From Zelopaecilomyces penicillatus (taxonomy: Eukaryota > Ascomycota > Sordariomycetes > Hypocreales > Pseudodiploosporaceae): DNA of 64,000 nt. Both the position numbers and the translations under genes were made by a program. Below the pieces are notes generated by a model. The model was not told the origin of the DNA. It saw only the letters and a program-made list of their open reading frames with translations, and made no database searches. This document shows, piece after piece, positions 1-12,367 of the stretch. Location of the stretch: assembly GCA_005765155.1 (NCBI GenBank), contig VCCP01000004.1:2728001-2792000 (forward strand), written 5' to 3'. How positions within the stretch are numbered: position 1 is the first letter of the stretch; each line of letters opens with the position of its first letter.

Positions 1-1106
1 TCATATCCGTCCCGCCCATTTACTCCCTCCTCATCAGCGTCGTCAGAGTCATCGGAAGAGTCATCTGAAGAGCTACTGCTGCCTGAGTCGGATTCATCGT
101 CCGAGTCCGACTCACTGCTGCTTGAATCCGAGTCCATGGTGTTTACTCGCAACTTTCTCCGCCGCTTGCCGGTTCCGTTATTCAATTGTGGCTTTTTGTC
201 ATCATCAGGAGTCGGCTTAGGCTCTTCATCCCTGCCAGCCAGTGGCTCAGCCGACTTTGTCGTTGTCTTGCTAGCATCCGTCTCGTCGCTGTCGGAGAGC
301 TCGTCGATTACAATTTCCGCCCGCATCCGCTTCACCACCCGATGTAATATGACGTCGACGTCTTTAGATGATGCGCGGTATTCTGTTTCATTGAAATGCT
401 TCCTCTTCTGTCCTATCTGGGAAGCACGTAGAAGTTCGACGAGGAGGTTCTCATAAGCCAGCTGCTTCTGGTCTCGGTTCACAGTACCCGCAGGGAATGC
501 AGATGCACCGTCGGTGGTGTCCTTGGTCCGAACCTCCATGGCTGACTCCACCAGCCTTGTTCTGACGAAGCCTTTTATGTCTTGGATGTAATCATAGAAA
601 GTCTCAATATCGGCTGGCGAGATATCGTTGGCCTCAAAGGCGTGCTTGATGAGTGTAGATTGGTGGTTTTTGTTAAACTTCCAACTGTCCCGCGCGGTGT
701 TCCACTGACGTAGGTATTCCAATGCGGGTGTGAAATCTGTCGAGGCTGGAGTTTGCTTCTTTGGCGGGCCCTTGCTCTTCTTGGGCTGCACTGGCCTGGC
801 TGGTCTGGACGCTGGGCTTTTCGCGGGGGTATCACCAAAAGTAACAGATTTTCTCTTCAATGGCGCATTCCGGTCGGCGGGCTCACCCTCTCTTCGAGGC
901 TTTTTTGCGCCAAAGGGGGATTCTCCCATTGGCGGGGCATCAAGTTTTCTCTTGCCGGGCGACTGGCCCTGCTGGGTCCTGCTGCTTGGCTGCCCAACGT
1001 GTAGGGTACCATTTGCGGGCTCGGGCGCCGCGCCTTGCTTGAGCTTCAAGCCCAATCTTTTCCAGGCGGGTACATGCGGCGTCGCGCTTTCGGATGATGA
1101 GAACAT
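1..1106 (-). CDS. WKF-domain (C7orf50-like) nuclear protein, C-terminus beyond window edge
   Basis: One open frame runs from the ATG at 1106-1104 to the window edge without a stop, so the 3' end is missing (at least 368 codons). A WKF-type core lies about residues 125-190: a Trp-Lys-Phe stretch (DSWKFNKNHQ), then an Asp-Ile-Ser-Pro-Ala-Asp turn and a helix ending KGFVRTRLVESAMEV. This matches the WKF domain of human C7orf50. Around it are basic low-complexity segments (KRKLD, KKPRREG, KKSKGPPKK, GKRRRKLR) that look like nuclear or nucleolar signals. The visible C-terminus (positions 1-140) is a Ser/Asp/Glu tract typical of casein kinase II targets. The family is linked to ribosome biogenesis; the exact role here is inferred. 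The gene is divergent from the proteasome gene. Confidence 0.85.
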   Translation of the reverse strand, partial: MFSSSESATPHVPAWKRLGLKLKQGAAPEPANGTLHVGQPSSRTQQGQSPGKRKLDAPPMGESPFGAKKPRREGEPADRNAPLKRKSVTFGDTPAKSPASRPARPVQPKKSKGPPKKQTPASTDFTPALEYLRQWNTARDSWKFNKNHQSTLIKHAFEANDISPADIETFYDYIQDIKGFVRTRLVESAMEVRTKDTTDGASAFPAGTVNRDQKQLAYENLLVELLRASQIGQKRKHFNETEYRASSKDVDVILHRVVKRMRAEIVIDELSDSDETDASKTTTKSAEPLAGRDEEPKPTPDDDKKPQLNNGTGKRRRKLRVNTMDSDSSSSESDSDDESDSGSSSSSDDSSDDSDDADEEGVNGRDGY

Positions 1107-1804
1107 GATGGGCAGGATATGGTTGCTTCTGGGTGGTTTTTCCAAGACACGCGCGGTGATGGGAGTTGCGAAAGCTTCAAGACCAACGTCTCTTTTTTTT
1201 TTCTCTGCCCATGCAGAGGCTACCGATTAGGCTTGGATAGTGGAGCACGAACCAAGCCGTACCAAGAGCGCTGGGCCCAAGGACGGAAGACGGTTGGACT
1301 GGAGAGCGGCTGGGCGTGGTGCAGCAAAGATTGGTTACTGCGCGGCTGGCTCACCAGCAGAGAGCTTGCTGAGCCTGCAGACCTGTTGAAAGAGGGTTTT
1401 GAGGAGGCTTCCTTGGTGAAACGACGTTTTTTCCTGGCTTTGACGGTTCTCTGATCTGGGCGATGGAGTCGGGATTGGCTCCTAAGGACCCTGGTCACGG
1501 GGCATTTTGATCGAAGAGGTACCACTGCTGGACATCCTCCCGTAGCGCTGTTAAGGCAGTAGGCCTGGGGAATCAATGTAGCCTTTTAAGCCTGAGGCAG
1601 CAACTTTGTACCTCTTCCTGTGAGCTCATGCTCCAGGCAAGCTGTGCTAACGCGTCGACCTTACAGTTACCGATTGTCTGATAACCACATCACAGATTCC
1701 CTCCGCCACAATTCTGCCACTTTGAAGGTGATTGCAATTGGGTTCTACGCAACATACAACCTCTTCCCCTTCACTGCCCTTGATAGGGCCATAACACCGT
1801 CAAC
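1107..1804. promoter_or_regulatory. Divergent intergenic region between WKF gene and proteasome alpha-1
   Basis: About 700 nt separate two divergently transcribed starts, so this segment must carry both promoters. There is a T-run near 1190-1201 and a pyrimidine-rich stretch before the ATG at 1805. Short open frames here do not resemble proteins. Confidence 0.5.
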
Positions 1805-2865
1805 ATGTCTGGTGAGTTATAGCTAAGCTCCTGTGCTTGCCAAGCAACCATTTCAAAGCCTGTTGAACTAACCTTTGACTTCTTCATAGCTGGCGCCTAT
1901 GACCGACATATCACTATTTTTGCCGACAATGGTCGATTGTACCAAGTCGGTATGTCATCACTTCTATACACCGAGATACCTCTGGCTGTCTCTACGGCTT
2001 GACTCTCCCCGATGCACCCCGCAGATCGGAACACCGCTGATGGTCCTGGACAGAGTATGCCTTCAAGGCCATCACAGCAGCAAACATCATGTCTGTAGGA
2101 ATCCGGGGCAAGGACTGCGCCGTGGTTCTATCGCAGAAGAAGGTTCCTGTACGACAGTCCCATCGAGCTCCTCTCCCCCACTCCGTGCTCACTGACAATG
2201 ATTATCACAGGACAAGCTGATTGACCCCTCTTCCGTCTCCCACATCTTCCAAATCTCGCCCGCTGTTGGTTGCGTCATCACTGGGTCCATCGCCGATGCG
2301 AGAGCGTTTGCGCAAAGAGCACAAGGAGAGGCTGCCGAGTTCCGATACAAATACGGTTATGAGATGCCCGCAGATGTCCTGGCGAAGCGACTGGCCAATA
2401 TCAGCCAGGTGTACACGCAGAGGGTAGGCAGCTGCTTTCGCTATCAACTGATGCGCAATGATTACTGACATTTACAAGGCATACATGCGACCTTATGGTG
2501 TTGCCACCACCATCATCGGCCTCGATTCCGAGCTCGGGGCGCAATTATTCAAGTGTGACCCTGCAGGATATTACATCGGCTATAAGGGCACTGCAGCTGG
2601 GCCTAAGCAGCAGGAAGCGCTCAACCATCTAGAGAAGAAGCTGCGGAATAAGGATTGTGCGGAGGGAACGTGGGAGGACGTTGTTGAACTGGCCATTACC
2701 ACCCTGAGCACCGTGTTGAGCATGGACTTTAAGAAGGGTGAAATTGAGATTGGAATTGTTGGTGGACCGCGGGCAGACGGGTCAGAGGGTACTGAGCCCA
2801 GCTTCAGGATGCTCACTGAGGAGGAGATTGACGACAGGTTACAAGCAATCGCGGACAAGGACTAA
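1805..2865 (+). CDS. SCL1: 20S proteasome subunit alpha-1 (PSMA6/Scl1)
   Basis: Five exons: 1805-1811, 1890-1949, 2054-2148, 2211-2423 and 2479-2865, joined by GT-AG introns, give 253 aa, the usual family length. The N-terminus has the alpha-subunit signature YDRHITIFADNGRLYQVEYA, which gates the 20S ring and identifies the Scl1/PSMA6 type. The central GSIADARAFAQRAQGEAAEF and C-terminal segments also fit. Alpha subunits lack the catalytic N-terminal Thr; this one forms part of the outer ring of the core particle in cytosol and nucleus. The first exon is only seven coding bases (ATG TCT G), so a scan for long open frames misses the start. Confidence 0.97.
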
Positions 2866-4659
2866 AGACGCATGAGATGGGAACTCATCCTCTTCCGAAG
2901 ATCGATGACTAAGCCAGATATGAGCATACATGATATAAAGGAACACAGACTCCGTTAAACATCGACGAGGTCTTCAGACTACATGATTGACGAGTGTCAA
3001 GTAGTGTGTGGTTACGAGGGCTTTGCGTTTTGTGAGAATCAATTCGTACCTCATCAGTCGACTTTTTCATATGTGATACAAAATGAATCATGAGGTGCTT
3101 ACCAGGCTCCCTGATATCTTGGATCCCTGGGTTGGGAGACTAATGCACCTCATGTGAAAACATCAATATTGTCTCTGTTCTTGACAATCTTCTCTATAGC
3201 CCTGAACTGGTTGGAGTCTGGATGATGAAAATCTGGATTACGCAAAATTCGGCGTCTGTGCTCCAAGACTCCACTGGTTCTTGTGATATTAAATGAAGCC
3301 TCCCATTTCTTAGCAGTGCGATGTATAGCCGTGTCCAATGATATAGAATGTGACTAGAGTTTGGCAGCAAGTGCAGTTCGAGATATGTGCGTCTTCATTA
3401 TGCCTTTAGAAAAACGCGATTGGCGTTGGAATTGAGCTGTCCCAGGCTAAACGGATCGGCTCTTTTGTAGACTTGCGGCGATTTGCCATCCAAAGACTGG
3501 ATGGCATGACACTTGGTCCGTGAGTAGAGAGGTGTGTTGCTAGAAGGAAACCGTCATCGCTGTGATCGATAAAGTATCTAGTATCAATAGTAACAAGTAG
3601 ATGATGTGAACAAGTCGGATGGGTTAGCAGTATTTCCTTCGACCTAGACTGTCAAGACCTACTGCCTCTTGAACGCTCACATATAACAAAGATAGATATG
3701 TGGTCCCAAGCCTTTTGTTCCCTTTAGGGTATGATCACTTGACAGTCGATCTCATCGCCCATCTCACAAGGGGGACGATACCTTTTTCTCTCTCTAGCAG
3801 ACTGAGCCAGTCTGGGAAGAAACTGGTGAAGTAAGAAGCTATCGTTCCATTGAAGTAGTATGCACCTAAGTAGGTAATTATCTCCTGACCCTTGTGGGTT
3901 GTCGTTGTATAACCTGCAATTAGACAACACTTTGAGACCCTGGAAGTGCTGTGCTATAGTACACCTTGACACCATAGTAATTACAAGTTCTGATGACTTC
4001 GTTGTCGTTGGTTGGGCCGCAAGCTGCCCCAAGCGCTGGGAGCAATTGGAACACGATCCGGACCCACTGTTGAACAGGCCCCTCTGGAAATGGGTGTGTC
4101 TTAGGAGTGTCAGGAGCTACGATTGGTGTGATTAGTGAGGACACTGGTTGTCGAAAAGGTCAATACAACAGAGCAAAGAAGCATGCAGCTGCCACGTCCC
4201 ACGTTTGGCCGCCGGGGCCAATGACAGAGACGGGGTATTTTGGGGCAGAACAGCATGGCGACCTGACAGGACCTGAAGTTTGGTTGCAAGCTGTCCCAGG
4301 CAGCAACGGTGCTGGTAGGACGCGTGAATAGAAACGTGATTGGGATTTCCAAAGTATTATTATAACGTAGTGGCACCTTGTTGAATTCACAAATGTCTGA
4401 CGTTGAACATTGAAATAAACATGCCAAGAATGAATGATTTGTGCTGCAAATTCAGGTACCGATCTTTAATGAACTGTGCGGTGAGAATGGAGGGGCGCGT
4501 GAGGTGCAAACGCAGCTCCCCTGTTCAAGCCCCCCCGTTCGCTGGTGATTAACGTTGATTAGGCTGTCCCCAGCCCGCTAGGGGGGCGCCAACAACCAGG
4601 CCGGATCATCCCGTCACCGTCTTTCTGCATCGCTGGTGTTTCCCAGACCCGCACGGCAC
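2866..4659. other. Intergenic, no supported gene
   Basis: About 1.8 kb between the proteasome stop and the tubulin promoter. The first half is AT-rich. Open frames of up to about 100 codons on both strands have no recognisable motif or convincing splice structure. Confidence 0.5.
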
Positions 4660-4819
4660 CTTCTCGACCGACTTTTCCTCCTCTCCTCCCCAACCCATAC
4701 CCGGCTCCGCATTTTCTCTTTCGATCTGATCTATCTCAGTCCGACTTTCAACTCTGCTCTCTGACAACCGTCACCGAAAAAATCACCCTCTCCTAACCAC
4801 ACATCTTCCTCCACCCAAA
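4660..4819 (+). promoter_or_regulatory. Pyrimidine-rich core promoter/5' leader of beta-tubulin
   Basis: A strongly C/T-rich tract (runs such as TTTTCCTCCTCTCC near 4673) leads to CCACCCAAAATG at the start codon. Such CT-rich leaders are typical of highly expressed filamentous-fungal genes. The role is inferred from position and composition. Confidence 0.45.
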
Positions 4820-6714
4820 ATGCGTGAGATTGTAAGTAAAAGCAAAATAGCCCACCTCAGGAACTTTCTAGTCGCGCGAACGCAGTCAACAAACACGGAG
4901 AAGTGACCCGCCACTGCTCCCCCAACGCGATCCCTCAAGCTTCTGCAAGCTCCGCGATGGGCTGAATATCCTTTTTGAAGCACAACAGCTAACGTATTGC
5001 CTTCCCGTTCTTCAGGTTCACCTTCAGACTGGCCAGTGTGTAAGTTTACCCCTCCTGGGCACTTTGTTTGCCCCCCCCCTCAAATATGCATTACAAGCTA
5101 ACATTTGTTTACAGGGCAACCAAGTCGGTTCCGCCTTCTGGTGCGTTTTTCTCCCAAAACGATATTGAATAATATCCTTTCGCCACCCACCGTATCGAAA
5201 ATTACCATACTTACACGACTTTCAGGGAGACCATCTCCGGCGAGCACGGCCTCGACACGAGCGGCGTGTAGGTTCAAACCCCAGAATAAGCACATGAGCT
5301 TGTTGTTGATCTGTTGATATAGCTACAACGGCACCTCTGAGCAGCAGCTCGAGCGTCTCAATGTCTACTTCAACGAGGTAAGAGATCCTACTACATTTCG
5401 AGCAGACACAGGCGCATATAGAGCCGACCGAAATGGACAACAGCTAACGTTACAATTAGGCGTCAGGCAACAAGTATGTTCCCCGTGCGGTCCTCGTAGA
5501 CCTGGAGCCTGGCACTATGGATGCCGTTCGCTCTGGACCTTTCGGTCAACTCTTCCGACCCGACAACTTCGTCTTTGGCCAGTCTGGTGCTGGTAACAAC
5601 TGGGCGAAGGGTCACTATACCGAGGGTGCCGAGCTTGTCGACGCTGTTCTCGATGTCGTTCGACGTGAGGCCGAGAACTGTGACTGCCTCCAGGGTTTCC
5701 AGATCACCCACTCCCTGGGTGGTGGTACTGGTTCCGGTATGGGTACACTGCTTATCTCAAAGATTCGTGAGGAATTCCCCGACCGAATGATGGCCACATT
5801 CTCCGTCGTGCCATCCCCCAAGGTTTCCGACACCGTTGTCGAGCCCTATAACGCCACTCTATCTATGCACCAGCTTGTTGAGAACTCCGACGAGACCTTC
5901 TGCATCGATAACGAGGCTCTCTACGATATCTGCATGCGCACACTGAAGCTGTCTAACCCCTCTTATGGTGATCTGAACCATTTGGTTTCTGCTGTAATGT
6001 CCGGTGTTTCTACCTCACTCCGTTTCCCCGGCCAGCTTAACTCCGATCTTCGCAAGCTTGCTGTCAACATGGTGCCTTTCCCTCGTCTGCATTTCTTCAT
6101 GGTCGGCTTTGCTCCCTTGACCAGCCCCGGCGCCCACTCATTCCGCGCCGTTAGCGTTCCTGAGCTTACCCAGCAGATGCTGGACCCTAAGAACATGATG
6201 GCCGCATCTGATTTCCGTAATGGCCGCTACCTGACTTGCTCTACTATCTTGTAAGTGCCTTCCGCTTTTCTGTCAAGTTATACGCAGCGTTTTTTACTAT
6301 TTTTTCGTTACTAATCTTCTCTGTAGCCGTGGAAAGGTCGCCATGAAGGAGGTTGAGGACCAGATGCGCAGCGTTCAGGCCAAGAACTCTGCCTACTTCG
6401 TCGAATGGATCCCCAATAACATTCAGACTGCCTTATGCTCCATCCCCCCTAAGGGTCTCAAGATTGCGTCTACCTTTGTCGGTAACTCGACTGCTATCCA
6501 GGAAATTTTCCGCCGTGTTGGTGAGCAGTTCAGTGCCATGTTCCGGCGCAAGGCTTTCTTGCATTGGTATACTAGCGAGGGTATGGACGAGATGGAGTTC
6601 ACTGAGGCAGAGTCCAACATGAACGATCTTGTCTCCGAGTACCAGCAGTACCAGGATGCTGGTGCTGACGATGGTGAGGAGTATGAGGAGGAAGCTCCCG
6701 CTGAGGAGGAGTAA
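4820..6714 (+). CDS. Beta-tubulin (divergent tubC/tub1-like paralog)
   Basis: Seven exons: 4820-4831, 5016-5039, 5115-5140, 5226-5267, 5323-5377, 5460-6250 and 6327-6714; 445 aa. It starts MREI and keeps the 5'-clustered small exons of fungal beta-tubulins. The GTP-binding GGGTGSG loop is at residue 140. The C-terminal tail is acidic (EEYEEEAPAEEE) and marks the microtubule surface. It polymerises with alpha-tubulin. Compared with the common benA/tub2 sequence it has many substitutions (QVGSAFW, GTGSGMG, CSTIFRGKVA, a shorter tail), so I infer the second, divergent paralog found in many sordariomycetes. Residues tied to benzimidazole response read His6, Tyr50, Phe167, Glu198 and Phe200, the sensitive state. 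The paralog assignment is less certain than the family. Confidence 0.96.
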
Positions 6715-9700
6715 ATCTTCATCTAGCATTGCAGTTTTCGACAATACGTGGTCGCTGTGCAGAGGCCGCATTGACTTCGGATGGGGTTGATAGCTAAAAG
6801 CTTGCCCTAGTCTTGTTAATAATATATTCGAGTAGGCGCAAAAACATATTACTTTGCGAACCTTCAACAATTTGAAATAGTCTTCCTACAACGTGAAATG
6901 TGTGTCTTGGCAAAGTTGCCGTGCCGTTTGAGTAAAGTCACTTACTCTCGCCATTATAATCTCAGCAAAGGTTATGTCTCCAAAACATTTTGGAAGAGAG
7001 TTGGTTACCTCTGATACAAGCTAACAGACAAGATTCTTTTCCCATTACATTGTTAAGAAGATATTCAGATAGCAATGTAAGGCTGGGCTAGTGGGGTTGC
7101 ATAAGCTGGTGGCCAGGCTTAGGGTGGTGTCTTGCTACATACTAGTAAATTCTCGAATTGCATTCCATTCATCTAACGCAATACTTGTTCACAGGCGTGA
7201 GATGGGCCATATTGACTTGGGAAACCAGACTTTTGCACCGCCTTTCTGGGTGGTGCTCAGAGCCGAGACCCGTCAAGGCATCTAATTTAGACTTACTATG
7301 TATATGGCAGGAGGTCGAAATAACCCTTCAGCCAACGAGTATACCTTGAACTATTTGATGAACTTGTTCGCATTAACGCACTCTCCTTATAATTGAGTTG
7401 CAAAGCATCATTGTCGTTTGATGCTAATATTGTCCGCTTGTTAAATGCAGTATACTTGATACATGTAGGTATCTTGTTTGATTGGGTTCTTCAAGAATCC
7501 AACAACTCGTCAGATCGTGTCTTTTTACACCTAGGCTACAATCATCGAAAAGGTCACACGTAATATGAATCTTTCGTAATCCAGGCACAATAGCAGCAGC
7601 CACATGTCACAGAGCCAAGCTCTACCCTCTTGGGGTCGTATTTTGCAGCCAATTAGTGTTTCCACCGGTTGTGATTCTCGTTTTGAAACTTGTTTTAGAT
7701 GAACGATGCCTGACAGATGGTATAAAAGGAATGGTGATGAAATTATCGACATTCTATGGTAGATAGAGCCAATGGAAAAGCAATATATTTGTGGGACTCC
7801 TGATACTAGTAACAAATGTTTTTGACAAGCACGCAGAAAATTTGTCTAGGTATCGTATCAAGGTGCAATAAGCCGTGGATGGCTTAGTGTGATTGGTGTC
7901 TTCTCCGTGCGTGCCGATGACAAGCTCTTCCATATAAATGACATTCATGCCCGGTGGGAGATTGCTCAGCATGTCTTGTGCCTCTGCACTAAGTATAAAC
8001 TGCAAAGTCAAAACCAAGAGTTCAGTCAATAAAACAAGGGGGCTCACATACGAATTGAGATGTAGACGCGGCGTAATACAGCGTGGCACAGTTTCAATAG
8101 ATGCAGGGGGTGGCTAGGAGGAAGAGAAAGAAAGATGGACAGGAAAGTGAGAAAGGGGAGGATGGAAGGAAGAAAGGGCGTCGCTTCTTTCCCCATGACT
8201 CTAATGTCTCCAACAGGAACAACCTAAAGCGGCACAATGACACATGTCACAGAGCAGAAGCAATGTTTGTTTTGCATGCAACAGAGGCGCTGCTGAAGTG
8301 AGACGAATAATACGAGTGCTAATATGAGTATGATAGAATTGGCCGAAAGTGTCTTGGGGTTTGTGAACTTTTGGATATGTGAATGGAGGGTGGCATTTGT
8401 GATCTGGTTTGCTGACCGCGATGCACGAACCTGGGGAAGTAGGTTGGCGTTCGGATGGCCGCGATATTTCGGATGCTACCCTCGTCATGGAGAGATTTTT
8501 GCCAAGGATGAAGTGCTATTGGGATGGGTTGGTTACACTGGGGTGCCTTGTAAGGAGACGAAAACTGTGTTGGAGACATTGAAGGATTGGAGAAAATGGC
8601 AAGCTGCAGGGCGATTGCAGCAAATAGTAGTGGTCAGACTGGCAGTAGGAACTGTTGGATGGCTGGTGCACCGAAAGGGACGAAAGCCAAAAGAACGCAT
8701 GATGCATCTATTCGTAGCTTGGACTGGAATTCCGGGTCTTTGTTGCATGAAGAGTTTAACGAGTCAGAATGTCGCGGGAGGTTTTGAAGTCGAGTTACAG
8801 ACTTCAATTATTAGGGTAGTAGCGGCCCGGAGCCGTGGTAGTGGTGGACGCCAGGATTTAGAGTGGAGGACCCTCTGAAGAGCACTGGGACGTGCACCAC
8901 CGTGCCTCTGGTACGAAATAACTAACCGACAGCTTCCACGGCTTGCCATAGGCAGAGCATGGCAGCAGCTAGCGGCTGCGCTACCTAGACGTTTGGCAGG
9001 CGCTACCCAATGATCGTCCAGATCATGCTGCTCAGCCAAAAGATGCGGATCTGGAAACTTGCACCACGACATCATCAGCCGTCATCAGCTCCCACGTTAC
9101 AGCGTTCCAACGCTCCAGGCCGGGGCAGCAGTCGGATCTGGAAAGCATGCCCGGCCGTGGAACACCAACGGGGAGCGAGAACGGCAAACCAGACGGTGCT
9201 GCAGAGCCGAATCAGACGGCGCCGGGAAAGCAGAAGGAATTTGTGGCACCAAAAGGGATATCTTGTCGCCGCGCGCCTGCGTTTATCACCCGCATATTCC
9301 GGCATGAGAGAGATAGAGAGACAGACACAGAAGAAAGGAAGATGCAAGCACGGAGACCCAAAGACACAAAGAAATGAAGTGAGAAGAAAAAGGAAAGAAA
9401 AGAAAAGAAAACGAACAGGTTATTAGACAGCCAGCCAACCAGCAGCCTGGCCGGGAGAAGTGACGCAGCGGCCCAAGCACTTGGCCTGCAGTTCGAGAGG
9501 GTAAAGACAAATGCTGCATCTCGTGGCAGGGCATCGTCATTTGTTGATGCAGGCTTGCAGCCGTCGGTGCAGGGCCTCACGCTTCCAAGCCCTTTAAGCC
9601 TTCACGCCTACTCACAGCCGCCCGTCGTTCCCGGTGCTTCGCCGCCATTGGCTCCATGCCATTGTGCCTGGCGCATGCAGGGCCCATCGATGTGGCCCCG

Positions 9701-11145
9701 TTTGGCAAGGCTGCGCGTGGTAGCGTCGTCGAGCATTAGCTGAGCCGACGACTTAGACACTCACACATGCACGCAATAGGTCGTCGGCGGCCCACTCTGC
9801 TGCTGCTGCTTCTCCTCCCCCCCACCACCAGGGGTCTGAAATCTGTGGTGGTGCAATGACCATCCATGGGTACGACCACGACACACAAACGCTGCAGCAA
9901 ACTTGGATGGAGTCGATGGACCCTCCGATTGCTGGGCCTGTCTTCTGCTTAGGCCTGCTGCTTGTGCCTGCGTCCGACGGTTTTCCATCTCTGTGAGCAG
10001 CATGCGGCATTGGCAGGTCGCGATTTGCCCGTGCACCCCCTTCATCCCCTTGATGTGCCCCCTTTAGCTTACCGATGCCGTCCATGTTCCTGGTTCAATA
10101 CCCAACGGCAAGCGTCCAGTGCCCTGCCCGCAATGGGCTGACCCACGGCATACAATGGAAGGGGGGAGACACGAGGGGGGGGGGGGGGACCCCTGATCAA
10201 CAAGGCCCTTTTCTGGTGTATTGCTTTCTTGTGGGCTTGGGCAAGTACTTTGAACGGAGCGTGCTTTTGTTTCTTGTAAGTCCTTTCTTCGCCTAGCCTC
10301 GTCCCTCTCCCAGATCGACGGCCCGCTGCTTGTGAGTCGCTCGTGGGACATGCTCCGCTCTCCTTCAACCCCCTGGCCTGACCTGTGGATGGCCAGTTGT
10401 CACCACCCGAAATGCCAGCCTCGAAGCCCAGGCTGGCTGGCCTAAGATGGGTGACGGGGGCGGGATAGGGCTGACCATGATTCCGGTTGGACGGCTGCTG
10501 TCGAGGCCCAGCTTGCCTAGGGTTCTTCCTCAAGTTTTGAGCTTGGGAAGGGTCAAGATGAGTGGAGGTTACCGAAAAAGAGCTCTCGTTGGTGCTCGGC
10601 AAATATTCCGTGGTAGCTGATGGTTCAGCCTGCTGGCCCTCTAAGACTCGGCCTCACTACAATCCACCAAAATGGCACCGAGGGGGGAGCATCCACCGTA
10701 GCTTCGTAATGCGGAGAAGGCGATGAACTCTTGAGCATCAGATGTGTGCTTCTTCTGGATCTGGATCCTCCCGCAAGAGTAGGATGGGTCGATCAATGAT
10801 GAGAAATCGTACATAAGGATAACGCTTCTCTCGCACCGTTTACCCCTTCATGACCATTACCTACGAGCAGAGGCTACACCCCGAGGCAGTATACCAAAAC
10901 TCGAGCCGTCTTTTCCCCTATTCGCTGCAATTGGGTTTCTTCACAACTCGTTTCGATTTTGGCCAGTTTTGGGGCCCTATGCATTCGCTTTTGTAAGGAA
11001 AATTAAAAAAAAAACCACAGCTTTGAATTGTCACTCTTTTTTTCAGGCACAACAAAAGATCAACAGCCTTCATTTCGACAATTCTGTTCATCCGAAGCGT
11101 TGTCTTAAACCTCTTCTATCGGCTCATCATATCTTCTGAGTCATT
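6715..11145. other. Long gene-poor intergenic region
   Basis: About 4.4 kb without a gene I can support. The first 1.5 kb is AT-rich and looks like 3' flank. A 184-codon frame at 8324-8878 (+) starts with ATG but has no motif. A splice-like signal on the minus strand near 8000-8050 precedes a short protein-like stretch (7850-7995), but no complete model results. 9000-10700 is GC-rich with purine-rich and G-rich runs, including a G tract near 10176-10189. The last few hundred bases are probably promoter of the gene at 11146. Confidence 0.4.
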
Positions 11146-12367
11146 ATGGATGGATGTAGGTCCGCAGTCTCTTTTCTCACCGCATAAGTCGTGCGCACAT
11201 GCCGGTACATACGAGCGACATTGCAACGCCCCCGTTACCTTTTCTCTTTTATTGTCATTGTTATTACGCACAAAGCCGCCCCCAAACACACAAAATCCTC
11301 CCCGTATTTCTTTTCCTCATGGAGGTTCGATGTTCACCTCACCCTAAAAAGGCCAACTTGGCCTACTATAGTCAACCAACAACCGCTAGAGCAAGATGGC
11401 TAATGTGCAAAACCTTCTCACCGCAAAGTAAACGAGTGCCGCACTGCCCGAGTTGCAGAAGTTCTCTCCGATTTTCGAACACTGCAGTACTACATTGCAG
11501 CTGGCCCTGTCGAACCCGACAATGACGAAGACTATTACACGGAGGGCTGGGCGGCGCTACGCCAGTGCACCCTCGATGGCCAGCACATTCTGGAGTGCGC
11601 TGCCGATACTCGGGTGCCTACAGCACAGGGGGGACCAGACGAGCAGATGAAGGCGGAGCTTAAGCAGTTCGTGGCAACCCCTGGCGCGCCCCCTTGCTCT
11701 TCTTGCAATCCATTTATCACCACCCGCAGGATAGTGGAAAACTAACTTGTTTTCTTCGTGAGCGAAATAGAGTTTTACTCGATGCCTATTCAAGGAGACA
11801 CGAGGGGCAGAAGATCTTCATACGACAGGGAGCGGCGCAGAGATGGATCCAATACCGGAACCAGGTCTTGCAGGGCCAACGACCACACCCCGGAAACCAT
11901 GCCCAACTGGAAGCATGCGATCAACAACTACGATTGGTAAGGCATTAAAACCCCCTTTACTCATCTCGAACATGGAAACCGGAAAATCAATGATTGAATA
12001 CTCGTCGCTTTCCTCTTCGAATGCAATGAAGACAATGGTCCACCAGATAGGACGTGGACCAAGTTGACGTGTTTGCCCGAGATCATGCCATGTGGCCACA
12101 ATCACACACGGATATAAGCCTCTTATTAAGCGAAGGCAAACACCGAGATTTGATGCAATTGCATGAAGATGGAATACGAACAAGCGGAATAAAAATTTGA
12201 AACTATTAGGGGACAGCATGGCTGACTTGTGACACAAGGAATTGGCAGCAATTACCGACGAATACGTCTACGCAGAGCTGCTGGCAGCTGATCAAGGACA
12301 ACGCCGCTGGACGGTGGAAGACCCAAGCTTGAGGGGCGTTCAGCGCTGGCTGCGAGCTCGAAAGTAA
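11146..12367 (+). CDS. Unrecognised protein, four-exon model
   Basis: No single open frame covers this gene; I assembled it from splice signals. The exons 11146-11155, 11429-11670, 11730-11936 and 12239-12367 join in frame to 195 aa. Exon 2 encodes an acidic stretch (VEPDNDEDYYTEGW). Exon 3 is basic and helical (LRERNRVLLDAYSRRHEGQ). Exon 4 ends WTVEDPSLRGVQRWLRARK. The 59-nt middle intron has a pyrimidine-rich 3' end but a weak GTGGCA donor. The third intron starts GTAAGG and ends after a CTGAC branch-like site. The first exon is the least certain: alternatively, an ATG at 11396 opens a frame that would join exon 2 only with a one-base shift. Several protein-like exons whose phases match across junctions are the main support. 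I do not recognise the family. Confidence 0.5.

Noticed and set aside
7754..8089. Possible minus-strand exon pair (protein-like stretch near 7850-7995)
   Set aside because: The upstream exon has an in-frame stop in the only matching phase, so no complete model could be built.
8324..8878. 184-codon ATG frame (+)
   Set aside because: No motif, no splice context, Trp/Arg/Gly-rich composition unlike a typical protein; competing frames on the minus strand.
10069..10602. 177-codon frame (-)
   Set aside because: Pro/Gln/Arg-rich reading of GC-rich DNA with a G homopolymer inside; no motif.
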